From Globodera rostochiensis (Eukaryota > Nematoda > Chromadorea > Rhabditida > Heteroderidae): 64,000 nt of DNA. The stretch covers positions 1,973,501 through 2,037,500 of the forward strand of contig JAEVLN010000001.1 in assembly GCA_018350325.1 (NCBI GenBank). Reading direction: 5' to 3'. The notes beneath the pieces are model-generated. The model did not search any database, was not told where the DNA came from, and saw only the letters and a program-made list of their open reading frames with translations. Below, in pieces: positions 44,196 to 55,437 of the stretch. A program made the translations under genes and the position numbers. How positions within the stretch are numbered: the first letter of the stretch is position 1; every line of letters starts with the position of its first letter.

Positions 44196-44406
44196 TTTCA
44201 GGTCGTTTTAAGTTTCGGATAGAATTAATAATCGCTAAAAAAAAACTGACAGAAAGAATTATACTAAAAAAAAAGTGATAAACTCGGAGGTTTTCGGGTG
44301 GTCTTTAGTATTATTAGAAAGCCAAGTCTGCAGGGGCCGCCAAGTGAGTTGAATTCATTGGGTTTTGGACAAATTTATATAGGCATTCACTAGCCGCTGC
44401 TTTTCT
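44196..44406 (-). promoter_or_regulatory. Proximal upstream region of the small HSP gene
   Basis: A short AT-rich stretch before the ATG. No clear TATA box was found at standard spacing, though GATAAACTC and TTTATATAGG lie at 44276 and 44372. The second, read as CCTATATAAA on the minus strand (about 44372-44381), is a plausible TATA box and leaves a leader of roughly 150 bases. Confidence 0.4.
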
Positions 44407-44512
44407 GTGGGAAGAAAATGCTAGAAACAATTAGAATGAGGGGGAACCATCTGGGCGGTTGAAGAAAGTGCTGGAAAGACTGAGAATGAGGGGTAAACAT
44501 TTGGAGGGTCGT
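44407..44512. repeat. ~50-bp direct repeat with 10-bp-spaced GAA triplets
   Basis: Two units share GAAGAAA.TGCT.GAAA, TTAGAATGAGGGG or TGAGAATGAGGGG. In each, GAA recurs at 10-bp steps (GAA-N7-GAA-N7-GAA). This is the spacing of step-type heat-shock elements, and it sits 200-320 bp upstream of the small HSP start. Function is inferred from spacing and position only. Confidence 0.5.
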
Positions 44513-45139
44513 TTTGATTCTGCCTAGCTGAGTCCTGCGACAGTTGAGCCGCCGTTTGAGTCCGGCCCTTTCTCTGGACGGATAGAGAAAAAAAAAGATG
44601 CAACCACTAAATGCGCTGAGGATTTTTAGGCAAATAAATGCCTCTTTTTCTGAAGCTTCATTTTGGTGATTATTCAAGAAAAACATGTTGTTTTTGTACG
44701 AAATTTCGTCGTTTTAACGAAGCTATTCGGTGCCAAAATCACGAATTTTCTCAAATTTCAAAGCGTTTTCCTTGCGCGAAATACACCATCTTTGTGCAAT
44801 GTTTCAAGCATTTTTGAGTTTGAAAAAAAACTAACTTCAGCCGCAAAAAAGCCAGCTGACAGCGAGAGCCCGACGCTGAGACTATGCCTTCCCAGCGGAC
44901 ACCCGACGTCCGCCCGCCGGCACATTAAATTGCCCTAACCGCTCGCCTCGCGGCTTTTTCCTTTGCGTATTATGGCCATGGGCTTATTGGTCAAATGAAT
45001 TGTTTGCTGGACGAACGAGCAAACGAAGCATGAAAATGTGAGAAAATTCGTTGATCATTCAGAAGTCGAATGGGCTCAAGTTTGAGTGCTGGCCATGGCC
45101 AGAAATGCTAAATAAAATAGTAAAAACATTATTTGCGTT
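44513..45139. other. Intergenic, no gene seen
   Basis: Nothing with coding content is recognised. It lies between the HSP upstream region and a long minisatellite. Confidence 0.5.
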
Positions 45140-45770
45140 TGATGAATTGGCTCTTCTTTTCCTTTTTTTTCTGAATTGGCTCTTCTTTTCTTTTTTTTCT
45201 GAATTGGCTCTTCTTTTCCTTTTTTTTTCTGAATTGGCTCTTCTTTTCTTTTTTTTCTAAATTGGCTCTTCTTTTCCTTTTTTTTTTTCTGAATTGGCTC
45301 TTCTTTTCTTTTTTTTCTGAATTGGCTCTTCTTTTCCTTTTTTTCTGAATTGGCTCTTCTTTTCTTTTTTTTCTGAATTGGCTCTTCTTTTCTTTTTTTT
45401 CTGAATTGGCTCTTCTTTTCCTTTTTTTCTGAATTGGCTCTTCTTTTCCTTTTTTTCTGAATTGGCTCTTCTTTTCCTTTTTTTCTGAATTGGCTCTTCT
45501 TTTCCTTTTTTTTTCTGAATTGGCTCTTCTTTTCCTTTTTTTCTGAATTGGCTCTTCTTTTCCTTTTTTTTTCTGAATTGGCTCTTCTTTTCCTTTTTTT
45601 TCTGAATTGGCTCTTCTTTTCTTTTTTTTCTGAATTGGCTCTTCTTTTCCTTTTTTTCTGAATTGGCTCTTCTTTTCCTTTTTTTTTCTGAATTGGCTCT
45701 TCTTTTCTTTTTTTTCTGAATTGGCTCTTCTTTTCCTTTTTTTCTGAATTGGCTCTTTTGCTTGGCACGT
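45140..45770. repeat. Minisatellite, ~28-31-bp unit, over 20 copies
   Basis: The unit is CTGAATTGGCTCTTCTTTT plus a T-rich run of variable length. Read on the minus strand every frame is open and gives Lys/Glu-rich repeats (KKSQFRKK, KEEPIQKK), because the unit lacks stops. Variable unit length and shifting frames argue against a real protein. Confidence 0.9.
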
Positions 45771-46329
45771 AAAAAAGTTTAATAAAAAAAAGTGATGCAA
45801 TGATATTGATCAACTGAGCAGAAGAAATGGGTTTTTATAGACATTTCAGTAAAAAATTTGTGGAAAATGATAAAACATAACGCCAAACATTAGATTTAGG
45901 TATTTATTTTATAGTTTTTTTCAATAACGCACAATGAAATGGTGTCTTACAAATTAGTTCCTAAAAACCCCAAAACAATTTATTAGTTCAATAGTTTCTC
46001 AAAAGCCTCAAAATAGGCACTAACATTGGCCTAAATAGTTCCTAAAAAGGCTCATTTAGTGGAGTAATTGGCCAAAAATTTTGCATTCAAGTCAAAATTT
46101 TTTGAAAAATATGGATAATTTTAAAATTTGCATTTTTCGGGTGCAGATTTTTTGGTCTCGAAGAAATGTCCATCTTTAGGGTTGCTTTTTTCGGTTTAGG
46201 TGCATATTGAGATTTTTCGAGCCTAAAAATCCTCACCCTAGCAATAGTTCCAAAAAATGCAAATCAAAATGCCCAAACTTCAACCGCCATTTTCATACTT
46301 TGTTCGTTTTAGCCAAAATTATTGTTCTG
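45771..46329. other. Intergenic, leads to NDUFS6
   Basis: AT-rich. AAAATTTTT and CCTAAAAA motifs recur around 45940-46230. No gene recognised. Confidence 0.45.
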
Positions 46330-48155
46330 ATGAATCAACTTTTGTCGCCGTCCCGAATTCTTCTCGCCAAGCTGGGCAAATCCGGCACGCAGCAACTTAA
46401 CCATTGTGCACTTCTGTCATGCAGCAAACGCCTCGGCGCTTCCGATTCTGACAAAATCGAGTCGGCGCGAAGTCGGGAAGGCAAATTGCGCATTGCGCAC
46501 CCGAAGGGCGACGATGTAAGCGGCACAAACCATGCCAAAAGTTTGCTTTTTTGAATAGGACGACAAGACATTATTATTGTCTTTTAAGTGTTAAATAAAG
46601 GTTTTTTGTTTCTAAATTTAATGGCTCGAAAATTTTTTTGGGCATTTTAGGGTCTGGGTCGTATCATGGCATTCCGAGATATAAAAAAATGTTGTTACTC
46701 AGCGAAAAGGCGACATTTTTCATAGGCCTTTTGAAAAAAACTAGCTGTTTTAGATTAAAGCCCAGACACGGGTTGGGCCGGTTTTTTTACGGGGTTAGGG
46801 ATTTTCGGTGTTTTAGCCCTTATGTCCTCTTTTGAAAAATTCCGGGCTCTATTTTAGACAATTTTGGGAAATCCATACCGCCATGTCACCCCCATAAAAA
46901 TCTGCACATTTTTAAGAAAAAAAAATTTGAGGCTGGCACTTAAAAATAGACCGAACTTCATTTTAAATTGCTTAAATCCATTCCATTTAGGGGAAGCAGC
47001 CAGCGGAGTTCGATCAGCTCACTCACACTGGACAGGTTGGCATTGGCACATTAAGTTGGTGGCACACAATGCGGGAATTTGTCCCCCCAAAAAGAAGATT
47101 TTAATACGGAGTTTGCGCAATTGGTCGAATGAATCAGAAAAAATAGACTCTCGAAAATTTAAATTTTATCTCTAGTCCTTGACAACTTTTTAAGGTGATA
47201 ATTTTGGAATGTTTTGAACCTTTTTGTCCCCAACAATTCCGGTGAGAATGTTTTTCAGTGGTGAATTAAAATTGAATAAATTGAAAACGCTCCCCGAGGG
47301 TTTACCGAAAAATTTAATTTTAATAAAAAAAGTGGTCAATTTTATTGCACTTTTTTCAGGCCTGGGACAAGGCCGACTGGCGCCTGACGCGCTTTGAGTA
47401 CTCGCCGAAGCAGGTGAACCCGAACATTGCCGCCCATTTGATCGCTGAACTGGCGCCCGTGCCCAGCGAGGAGCACACCGTTCGCTGCGACGGTGGCCAT
47501 CGCGAGTTAGGCCATCCTCGCGTGTACATCAACCTGGTCAGTCAGTTTAGTTTGACAAGCGGGTTTTCCGGTAACTGTAGCCCCTCTAGGACATTATAGT
47601 TTGTTTTTTGATGTTCCGGCAGTGACTGATAGGCGCTGCTGGTGACGTTTTTGGCTTAGGCTTAGGCTTAAAAGGAGGGTATCGGTCATTAGTCCTAGCA
47701 GAAATCGAGAAGTAGCTGCAACACGTTTAGAACGTATTTATAGGGAATTTGTTGACTGGTATGGACCACAGAACCCGGAATTGGCAACCGCCCAGCCCAG
47801 CAGTCGTCAAAATTTTTTAACAAAAATTAAATGACACAAAATTTTTGAGGATAAGCCGGGCACTCACGCGTGCGGCTACTGTGGCCAACGCTTCTACAAT
47901 GTGCACTCGACGAAGCCGGAGGTGAATTATTGTTTATTCTTGATTGGTTGTGGGGTGGGGGGGGGACGCATTGAATCAAAATTATGTAAATTTTAATGTT
48001 TGTTCTGAACAATTTTTTTTTTTTTTTTGCTATCCATCATATAACAAACGTCTTGACGGCTTTCGAATTTGTGTTCATAACGATTTTCACAAAGATCGGG
48101 GAGCAAAATTAAAGTTTCTTTACAGGAATTGGACATTGCGCACATACAAGTGTAG
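46330..48155 (+). CDS. NDUFS6: NADH dehydrogenase Fe-S protein 6 (NDUFS6)
   Basis: A nuclear-encoded zinc-binding subunit of mitochondrial complex I, in the N-module, needed for late assembly. Five exons, 46330-46515, 46991-47035, 47360-47536, 47850-47921 and 48126-48155, join in phase to give 169 residues; human NDUFS6 is shorter (about 124), mostly because of a longer N-terminal part here. The N terminus (MNQLLSPSRILLAKLGKSGT) suits a mitochondrial presequence. Family marks are LTHTGQ, the NP.IAAHLIAELAPVP block, and the zinc ligands in VRCDGG, ELGHPRVYINL and HACGYCGQRF. The C terminus extends beyond the CGYCG motif by about 20 residues (STKPE, then ELDIAHIQV). An AATAAA site follows at 48274. 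The ATG is the first in frame before the presequence-like stretch. Confidence 0.94.
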
Positions 48156-51100
48156 CGAACGGACCGGCCAAACCCATGGGCATGGATCAGCAACGGATAG
48201 GACGGACGGATTGTATAAATAATATTGTCAATTGATCGAAGTTTTTTTCTACTCGACAAAAAAAAATTCTATTAATAAAATTTGCTACAAATTGTGTCAG
48301 TGTTAATTTCAGGGACAGACTTTTTTTTGGTTTGTTTTTAAAGCCGCTTTCAAATTTGTCCCGGTTTACCGTGCCAGTTCACATTTTTTTTTTTCAATTC
48401 TCGAGTGAATGCTCGCTCGAGTCAAGTCGGGGAACTTTTGGGCGCGTAACAGAACCATTCAGCAGCAGTTAACGGACTGACATTGACTCTCTAGGTGTAA
48501 AATGCATTTGTCCACACCCTCTGCCCCCCGCTTTTGCCGCTGTTTGGTTTGGGTGATGAACAAAATGGTCTGTCCGTTTTCCCGCCGATCCGGGAAACAC
48601 CTTTTTTGGGCTTGAATGAATTGAATAGTCTCAATTAGCCGAAATCCGACGACGAATTTTCCCGTCAATCGCTCTATCCGTGCAATTCGGTGGTTGCGCG
48701 CACGCCATGTTTGTCCTCCTCGCGCCCATTCGCTTCCGACCCATTAGAGGGGGGGTGGGAGTGGCGGGTGTACGGGCCGCCAACTTTTTGTGTTGTGTGC
48801 CTGGCGTTGGGGTCCCCCCGCCGGCGCGGTGTCCGTCCGGTCAGGCCATCATCCACCAATTCCCTCCCTTCCTGGTCCAGTCCCCGTCCTTTTCCCTCCT
48901 CCATTCTGTTGCCCCCTCAAAAATGGAATGAAAGCGTCTGCCGCCTTGCCCCCATTAAGCTATTATTAGTGGTCATGAACAGGCATTGATCACCTGAGGC
49001 CGGCCGAGTGGGAATTCCGATGCCGTGGGGCTTTTTCGATTTTGTCCGAAAATCCGGGCACAATTTTGCTCACCGCTTCCGGGTTTCATGGCTCCGGCCC
49101 CCACTATTAGAGTCCATTTAGTGTCCATCAGTGTCGGGTTATTCCATTGGACCACTCCCTCCCCCCCTCGCCTTTGGATTTTGTCAGATCATTTAAATGG
49201 ATGCGTTTTTATCAAAAAAACAAAACATTTTTGATCGATGCGAACATTTTGCTCATGATGATGATGATGTTTTTGATATTTGTCCTCCTTCAACCAATTC
49301 CTCCTTCCTTATGAGGGGGGCCCGCGGAAGGAATCGGTGACTGGAATTGGACGGGGGGGGGCAGGGGGGGGGGTTGAGGTGTATGTGCAACAAATTGTGT
49401 AGTTTTATGTTTGATGATGAGGGACAAAATGTATGTACAACAACAGCAGCAGCCAACGGGCGGAGGGCGGACCCGACCAGTTTTCTCATGCTGCTGGTGC
49501 TGTTCAGCTCCATTTTCGCCTCCGGTCCCCAGCGGTTGTTGCAAATGGAGGGACACAAAAAATGCGCGCGCCGAAGGGGGGGGGGGAGGGACGGAAGGGA
49601 CACAGCATCAACTGCAACACAACCGGTGTCTGTGCATGATCGCCACTTTTGAAAAAAATGATCTGGTCTTGACTGAATGATCGGTCGATCCTTTGCGGTG
49701 TCGATCTGATCAGCCCCTTTTTGATCAGTGCATACATTTGAATGCCCCAAGCGTGCGCCGAGAAAAGCATGAAGGCACTGCACCAACAGCAACACAACCG
49801 GTGCCAGTGCCTGAATGATACGCAATTTTTTAAAATGTTTTATCAAAATTACTGCGCCCGATCAGGTCTGATCATTTTTGGACCAGTGGAAAAACTTGGC
49901 CATTCATAATCAATTTTGCATATTCAATTTTATTTATATTTACATTTGTTTTAAATTTTTGCAATAAATTTCATTTTGTCCTTATCGCTGATCAAAACTG
50001 TCCCCATTCAAAAAATAGATCAAAGTCAGGGTCAGACAACATTCACACGCCCTCGGCCTATAGAAATGCCAAAATCCCTTTTAATTTGGCCAATTCATTT
50101 TTCTAGGTCCCTCGAATATCCGCGATTTTTGGGTTAAAAATCTGTTGCCTTCCCACTGCAAAAAGCGCATCTGTTTGTGTGTGTCCGCGCTCCACTTCCA
50201 TTTCCAACAGTGTTTGGCGTTGTGTTTATGCAAATGATTTACCCGACACTCATCGCCGTGGGGGCTGAACTAAACGACGTCCTTTGCCCCCCCCCCCCCC
50301 GCCGGTACTCCGATTATCTGACCATGTCATCTTCCCCCCCCCCCCCCCCGGGGGCTTCACAGTTGTGTTATTTGTTTGATTGCCCCTCCGGCGCAATGTT
50401 CTCGCTGTAGTCGACGGCGGCGGCGCCGGCGTCGTCGTCGGGTGGGCAGCAGCAGATGGATAATAATTACACTGCCAAAGTGGCAGGAGGGGAGGGGGGA
50501 CGGCGACTGATCGGAGTGGCGATCAGATAAATGCAAATTGTGCTGCAGGCGATGCTTCGCCCCCAGAGGGCAAAGGACTCTCCCCGAAGTCCGAAGATGG
50601 GCGGGGGGAGGGGAGGGGGGGGGGGAGGGGAGAGGGGGGGGGGGTGGCTTTGTGAAGGACGACGAACAACGTTACCCCCCCGATCGGTTTGGGGGGGGGA
50701 AGCGATGGTCGGATGAGTTTACGACAACGCCGGGGGGGGGGGTGGGATGGGACTGACTACCCCCGGGGGTTGGGGGGCACAATTCTTCATCTAACCGAGC
50801 CGATCATCGACCTCCGCCCCCCGCCGCAGCCAGCCCTTTTGACTCTCTCTGGAACGGTGTCAATCCCTTTAGGGGCTGATCGGCACCGACCGATTCTCTC
50901 TCGACAACACTTTGCCCTCGGGGGGATGAATTCAATTCGAGAAAAATGGGCGGGAGGGGAGGGAAAATCCACTCAAATCCCGCCCCAATTTTTCTTTTTT
51001 TTCCCTCCCCCCTGGGGGGAGGGGGAAGGATGAGCCTTTGTGTGTCGGCACTTTGACACAATTCTTCCGGACGAAGAAAAGACGATGTTGATGATGATGA

Positions 51101-51206
51101 ATGATAATCTTTTCCATTTTCATTCACTGAATTACCCCCCCCCCCGCGTCCATTACATTTCACCAAACAAAAGGGCTGTGGCTGGGGCTGACCCGTCCGT
51201 CCCCCC
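48156..51206. other. Gene desert part 1, homopolymer-rich
   Basis: No exon recognised. AATAAA at 48274-48279 probably ends NDUFS6. Poly-G/C tracts are dense (48745, 49350, 49580, 50290, 50335, 50600-50650, 50695, 50735, 51140). It could be intergenic or part of a long 5' intron of the semaphorin gene. Confidence 0.45.
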
Positions 51207-51395
51207 AAATTTTCCGAAAAAATCCCCCCCCCCTCGCCTTTTTTGCTTAAATTTTCCGCAAAAATTTCCCCCCCCCCTGCCTTTTTTGCTTAAATTTTCC
51301 GAAAAATTCCCCCCCCTTTTTTGCTCAAATTTCCGCAAAAATTCCCCCCCCCCCCCCCCGCCTTTTTTGCTCAATTTTCCGCAAAAATTTTTTCC
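51207..51395. repeat. ~42-bp tandem repeat, about five copies
   Basis: The unit is AATTTTCCGCAAAAATT, a poly-C run of 7-18 bases, and GCCTTTTTTGCT. The C-run length differs in each copy, as expected for slippage. Confidence 0.85.
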
Positions 51396-51876
51396 CCCTT
51401 TTTTTGGACAGTTGCGGTGGCCCCGCCGGGCTAATCAAAGGCGCTCAAACTGTACAAATGAGTGAATAATGAATGAACGCGGCGGCGACAGCCTTTAACC
51501 GCCTTTCCCCCCGAGGCGTAAAAAAAGTGTTATGCCATTAGAATGGGCGTTTTGATCACTTCAACAAAAGATGAAACTCGAATTTTGCGTTCTAACAAAT
51601 TTTTTTGGCCCAGCTGAGCCAACGCCCGCAATCCCCCCGAGGCGCGCAAAAAGTTTCATTCCATTAGGAAGGGTCGATTGATCATTCCAACAACATTTGA
51701 GTCTCGTTGCCTCGAGAGTCTTGATGAGTGCTTAATAGCCTAACCCGGACCACGACAATTTTGGGCTAAAACCCGGCCGACCGATGTTTGGTAACCCCCC
51801 GAATTTGACTCCGAACTTTGATCCGCCTAAACCCACGACTTTTCAGACCCCGAGACCTGATTGGTACGGTTCTGTC

Positions 51877-51939
51877 TAGAGATCAAATTTGAGGACCGAT
51901 CGAGATTTCGATCGAGAATCTCGATCGGTCCGATTTCTA
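51877..51939. mobile_element. 63-bp palindromic MITE, family B, copy 2
   Basis: Same length as the element at 5575-5637 and with the same core (GGACCGATCGAGATTTCG, then TCTCGATCGGTCCG). The outer 12 bases on each side differ. No exact target duplication is visible, unlike copy 1. Confidence 0.7.
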
Positions 51940-54900
51940 TCTAACACTTGGCCTCCGACCAATGCCGACGTCCAACAACGGCCGCCGGCATTTTGGGGGG
52001 GGGGGACCACCAAATTGTTACATTTTGCCAACATTTGTCCATTTGCATGAAATTTTCTGAATGTGTGGACAGCTCTGCCCCGCAGGGGGAGGGAAGATCT
52101 CTGTGTTCCCCCCAGTTACTGCAACAACAACGAAAAAAAACTATTCCCTGAAACGCTTGAGTACATTTTTGTGGGGGGCGGTGGGGGGGGGGGAGTGGAC
52201 TTTGCAAAATTGCCTGAAGGGCGCGTGCAACAATTTACGCCCGGATGGACCCTCGGGGGCCGAAATTGCCATCCCCCGGGGGGGGGGGGGGGGGGCGCGG
52301 GGTAATTGGATTAATGGGCTTGTCGGTCGGGCGCCCTATGGCCCCCATCCATGCGCCCATATGCAATGGATTTGGGCCTTTTTGGAGGACAAGTTTCCCC
52401 CCCCCCCCAAATTCCTGACAAATCCAACAAAATCCACTCAGCATTGGGAATCCAGATTCTTAACCATCTCACATTTATTTACACACAGCGTCCCCCCTCA
52501 GGGGGATGTGGGTAATTTGGTAATTGCATTTTTTAAAAATTTTTGTTAATTTCCAATGCCTCAAAAAATGATTTTAAACAGTTTGAAGCTTGTAAAGTCC
52601 ACATAGTTGTACAATTTTTGCAATTGCCCATATTTTTTGGCGTTTATTTTGTCAGTCTTGACCAAATGTCGCTAATTTCGGTGACATTTTGTCCGGTTTT
52701 CCATTTTTCTTTTGTTCTGGTGACAGTTGTGCCTTTGAATGCTTTAAAAATTTCCTGAAATTATTTTGAAACAAAAAATTCTCGATCCGTTTTTTGAATG
52801 GGTGGCATAATCCCCCCCCCCCCCCTCCCCCAAATGCCCTCCGGGGTCAGGGCATCTCCCCCAGATGCCGTGGCGCCCGATTTGCTCATACTCACCCGCG
52901 CCACAACACCCATAATCATCGTCACCATCATCATACCCCCGCGGGGGGTGGTTGGTTGGTTCCCTTTCACTTCCATTTCCAGATGACCCGGTTCCCCCCT
53001 CCGCCCCCGCCCCGCCCCTCCACGTCCCCCCCCCCCCGGGCGATGCTTTTCCTCCCTATCCCTCAATTTTTATGACTCGCGCAATTCCAATCCCCGCAAA
53101 AGGTTCCGATTTCCGATTCCCCCTTCGCCAGCATGTCTCATTCGTACTCACACACTGGACTTTTTGCTCCAAAAATGCAAAACAAATTAAGCCAATTGGT
53201 GAGAGAGATCGCCGGAGGGGACAAAACTCTTTTTTGGCCTCCCGGGGTTTACAGGAGGCTTTTTACTCAATGCAAGCCAATTTGTGTAGGATCGCCGGAG
53301 GGAGTTTATAGCAATTGGCCTTAGCCGTAGGGCATAAGATTAAAAATTGTTTACTATCAAGCCCCTAGAACGGCACGGCATTATTACATATTTCCTCAAT
53401 TTTTTGGGCCTCAACTCTCGGGTTACAACACATCATTATGTACAAGTGGAAGTGATACTTTTATGCCCGCAGGGGAGGCTTTGCCCTCCCATAAGCATGA
53501 CGTCACCACCGAACCGTTGGCTACCGATTTGAAGCCCCCCAAGACGGCTAAAGAGTCTAATCCCACTTAAGCCAAACCTTCCCGAATCCCCTGCACGTCT
53601 TAGGCTAAGCCTAAGCTTGGTCTAAGCTAAGCTTAAGCTTAGGCTTAAGCTAGCGGCTTAGGCTTAGACCTAAGCCTAATAAACCCCAAGCCTTAGGCTT
53701 AGGCCTAAGCCTAAGCCTAACCAACCCCAAGCCTTAGGCTTAGGCCTAAGCCTAACAAACCCCAAGCCATAGGCCTAAGCTAGGCTACTGAATCGGCACT
53801 CAGAGTGGGATTCGGACCGGTAGAAAGAAAATTTGAAATTATTTTCATTTTATTGCAATTAAAATATATGCACATTTAAAAATATAAAATTTGTTTGTTA
53901 AACAAAATGTGTGCGTGCCCTCGGGCGCTTTACATCATTAAATGACCCCCCGTCCGCGTCACTTTTGTGCGCAGTTTTGATGAAATGTTAGCCAATTTCG
54001 TTGTGCAGGTGTCACCCACCGCCCCCACCAAGCAGCACACCGGATTGTGATCAATTTGATCATTTTGCTCCGATCATTCCCATTTTCTGGAACAAAACAT
54101 TTGCATTAGTCATCAAATGATTTCACGCTAATTCGCTAAATATATTTATATTATGTAAAATAAAATTTGTTCAACAAAATTCGATTTCAACCGCAAAACT
54201 CAGCGCCGGCACATTTTAGCGCCGGCACATTTTAGCGCCGGCATGCCGTGCCGGTACTGAAACGGTTTTGGCATGAAAAGGGCCAGCGTTGAGACTGAGT
54301 TGAACCGGCGCAGAACACGTGCCGTGCCGGCACTGAAATGGCTTTTGTACCGCTGCCCAAATGCCCAAAACCTCTATACGCTTCACCTCGTCCTCTTTGC
54401 GTTCGCGCGAGTCGAGTGGCCTCCCCCCCGCCCCCCCCGCCCTCTTGTCCAAAATAATTATTGTTTGCCCTTCTCCAACCTGCTGTTGGTATGCTTTGTT
54501 GTGCCTCCATCCAAAACTCGTCAACTTTCTTCAGTGTCCGTCCGTCCGTCTGACTGTGTGCTGCTGCTGCTGAGAGTGACCCCCCCCCCCCTTCCCCCCG
54601 AGGGGATGAATTTTGGCGGCCGGTTGCTCTCATTGTCGCGATGCTACGCGCCACGTTTTGGAGGAGTTCACTCTGGTGTTCGTTTGGCTTGTCAAACCCT
54701 TCCCCCCGAAAAGGGCCACTCGAATGCGCAGACCACCACCAGACGACGGACAACGCTTTTGGAAGTCATTTGTTGACCAAAACAAGCCACCCACCCACAC
54801 AAACTTTAGTTTCATTTTATAAGCGCAATTGATCAGTGAGTGATCAGGAAGAAAAGGCGTATGTCTTATTTGACAGATTGTGATCAAAAAATTTGGGTGT

Positions 54901-54984
54901 GTGATCAGATTTGGCTTTTGGTCAAGCGCTGATCCAGACAGACCATAACTCTGTTAATGGTCGGATCAATTCCACTGATCACTC
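51940..54984. other. Gene desert part 2, homopolymer-rich
   Basis: No gene recognised. Poly-C/G tracts at 51990, 52180, 52275, 52395, 52815 and 53030. Contains the TTAGGC block at 53590-53795. Around 54205-54340, GCCGGCAC and TGCCGGCACTGAAA motifs repeat. Confidence 0.45.
53590..53795. repeat. Interstitial TTAGGC block
   Basis: TTAGGC and its complement GCCTAA alternate, forming palindromes such as TTAGGCCTAA. The later part is three units of about 37 bp sharing CCCCAAGCC and TTAGGCTTAGGCCTAAGCC. TTAGGC is the telomere hexamer of nematodes. The two orientations and the flanking unit show a satellite, not a chromosome end. Confidence 0.85.
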
Positions 54985-55437
54985 TGATCAGTTTAGTGCT
55001 TCTTCCCTTCTCTGATCAGTTTTAGGGCTTCTTCCCTTCTCTAATCAGTCAGGGCTTCTTCCTTCTCTGATCAGTCAGGGCTTCTTCCTTCATCAGTCTG
55101 GGCTTCTTCCTTCTCTGATCAGTCAGGGCTTCTTCTCTTCTCTGATCAGTCAGGGCTTCTTCCTTCTCTAATCAGTCAGGGCTTCTTCCTTCTCTGATCA
55201 GTCAGGGCTTCTTCCTTCTCTGATCAGTCTGGGCTTCTTCCTTCTCTGATCAGTCAGGGCTTCTTCCTTCTCTGACAGTCAGGGCTTCTCCCTTCTCTGA
55301 TCAGTCAGGGCTTCTTCCTTCTCTGATCAGTCAGGGCTTCTTCCTTCTCTGATCAGTCAGGGCTTCTTCCTTCTCTGATCAGTCAGGGCTTCTTCCTTCT
55401 CTAATCAGTCAGGGCTTCTTCCTTCTCTGATCAGTCC
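54985..55437. repeat. 26-27-bp minisatellite built on TGATCAG
   Basis: About 16 copies of TCTGATCAGTCAGGGCTTCT plus TCCTTC, with a few copies carrying CTAATCAG or losing bases. It has no sustained open frame. Confidence 0.9.

Noticed and set aside
45076..45813. Long Lys/Glu-rich open frames on the minus strand
   Set aside because: They lie wholly in a minisatellite whose unit lacks stop codons, and unit length changes shift the frame.
48674..48989. Overlapping open frames on both strands
   Set aside because: GC-rich composition effect with no recognisable motif or supporting splice pattern.
53590..53795. Possible chromosome end
   Set aside because: TTAGGC occurs in both orientations within palindromic units, and normal sequence continues on both sides.
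54985..55437. Possible CRISPR-like array
   Set aside because: The units are contiguous with no unique spacers; it is a eukaryotic minisatellite.
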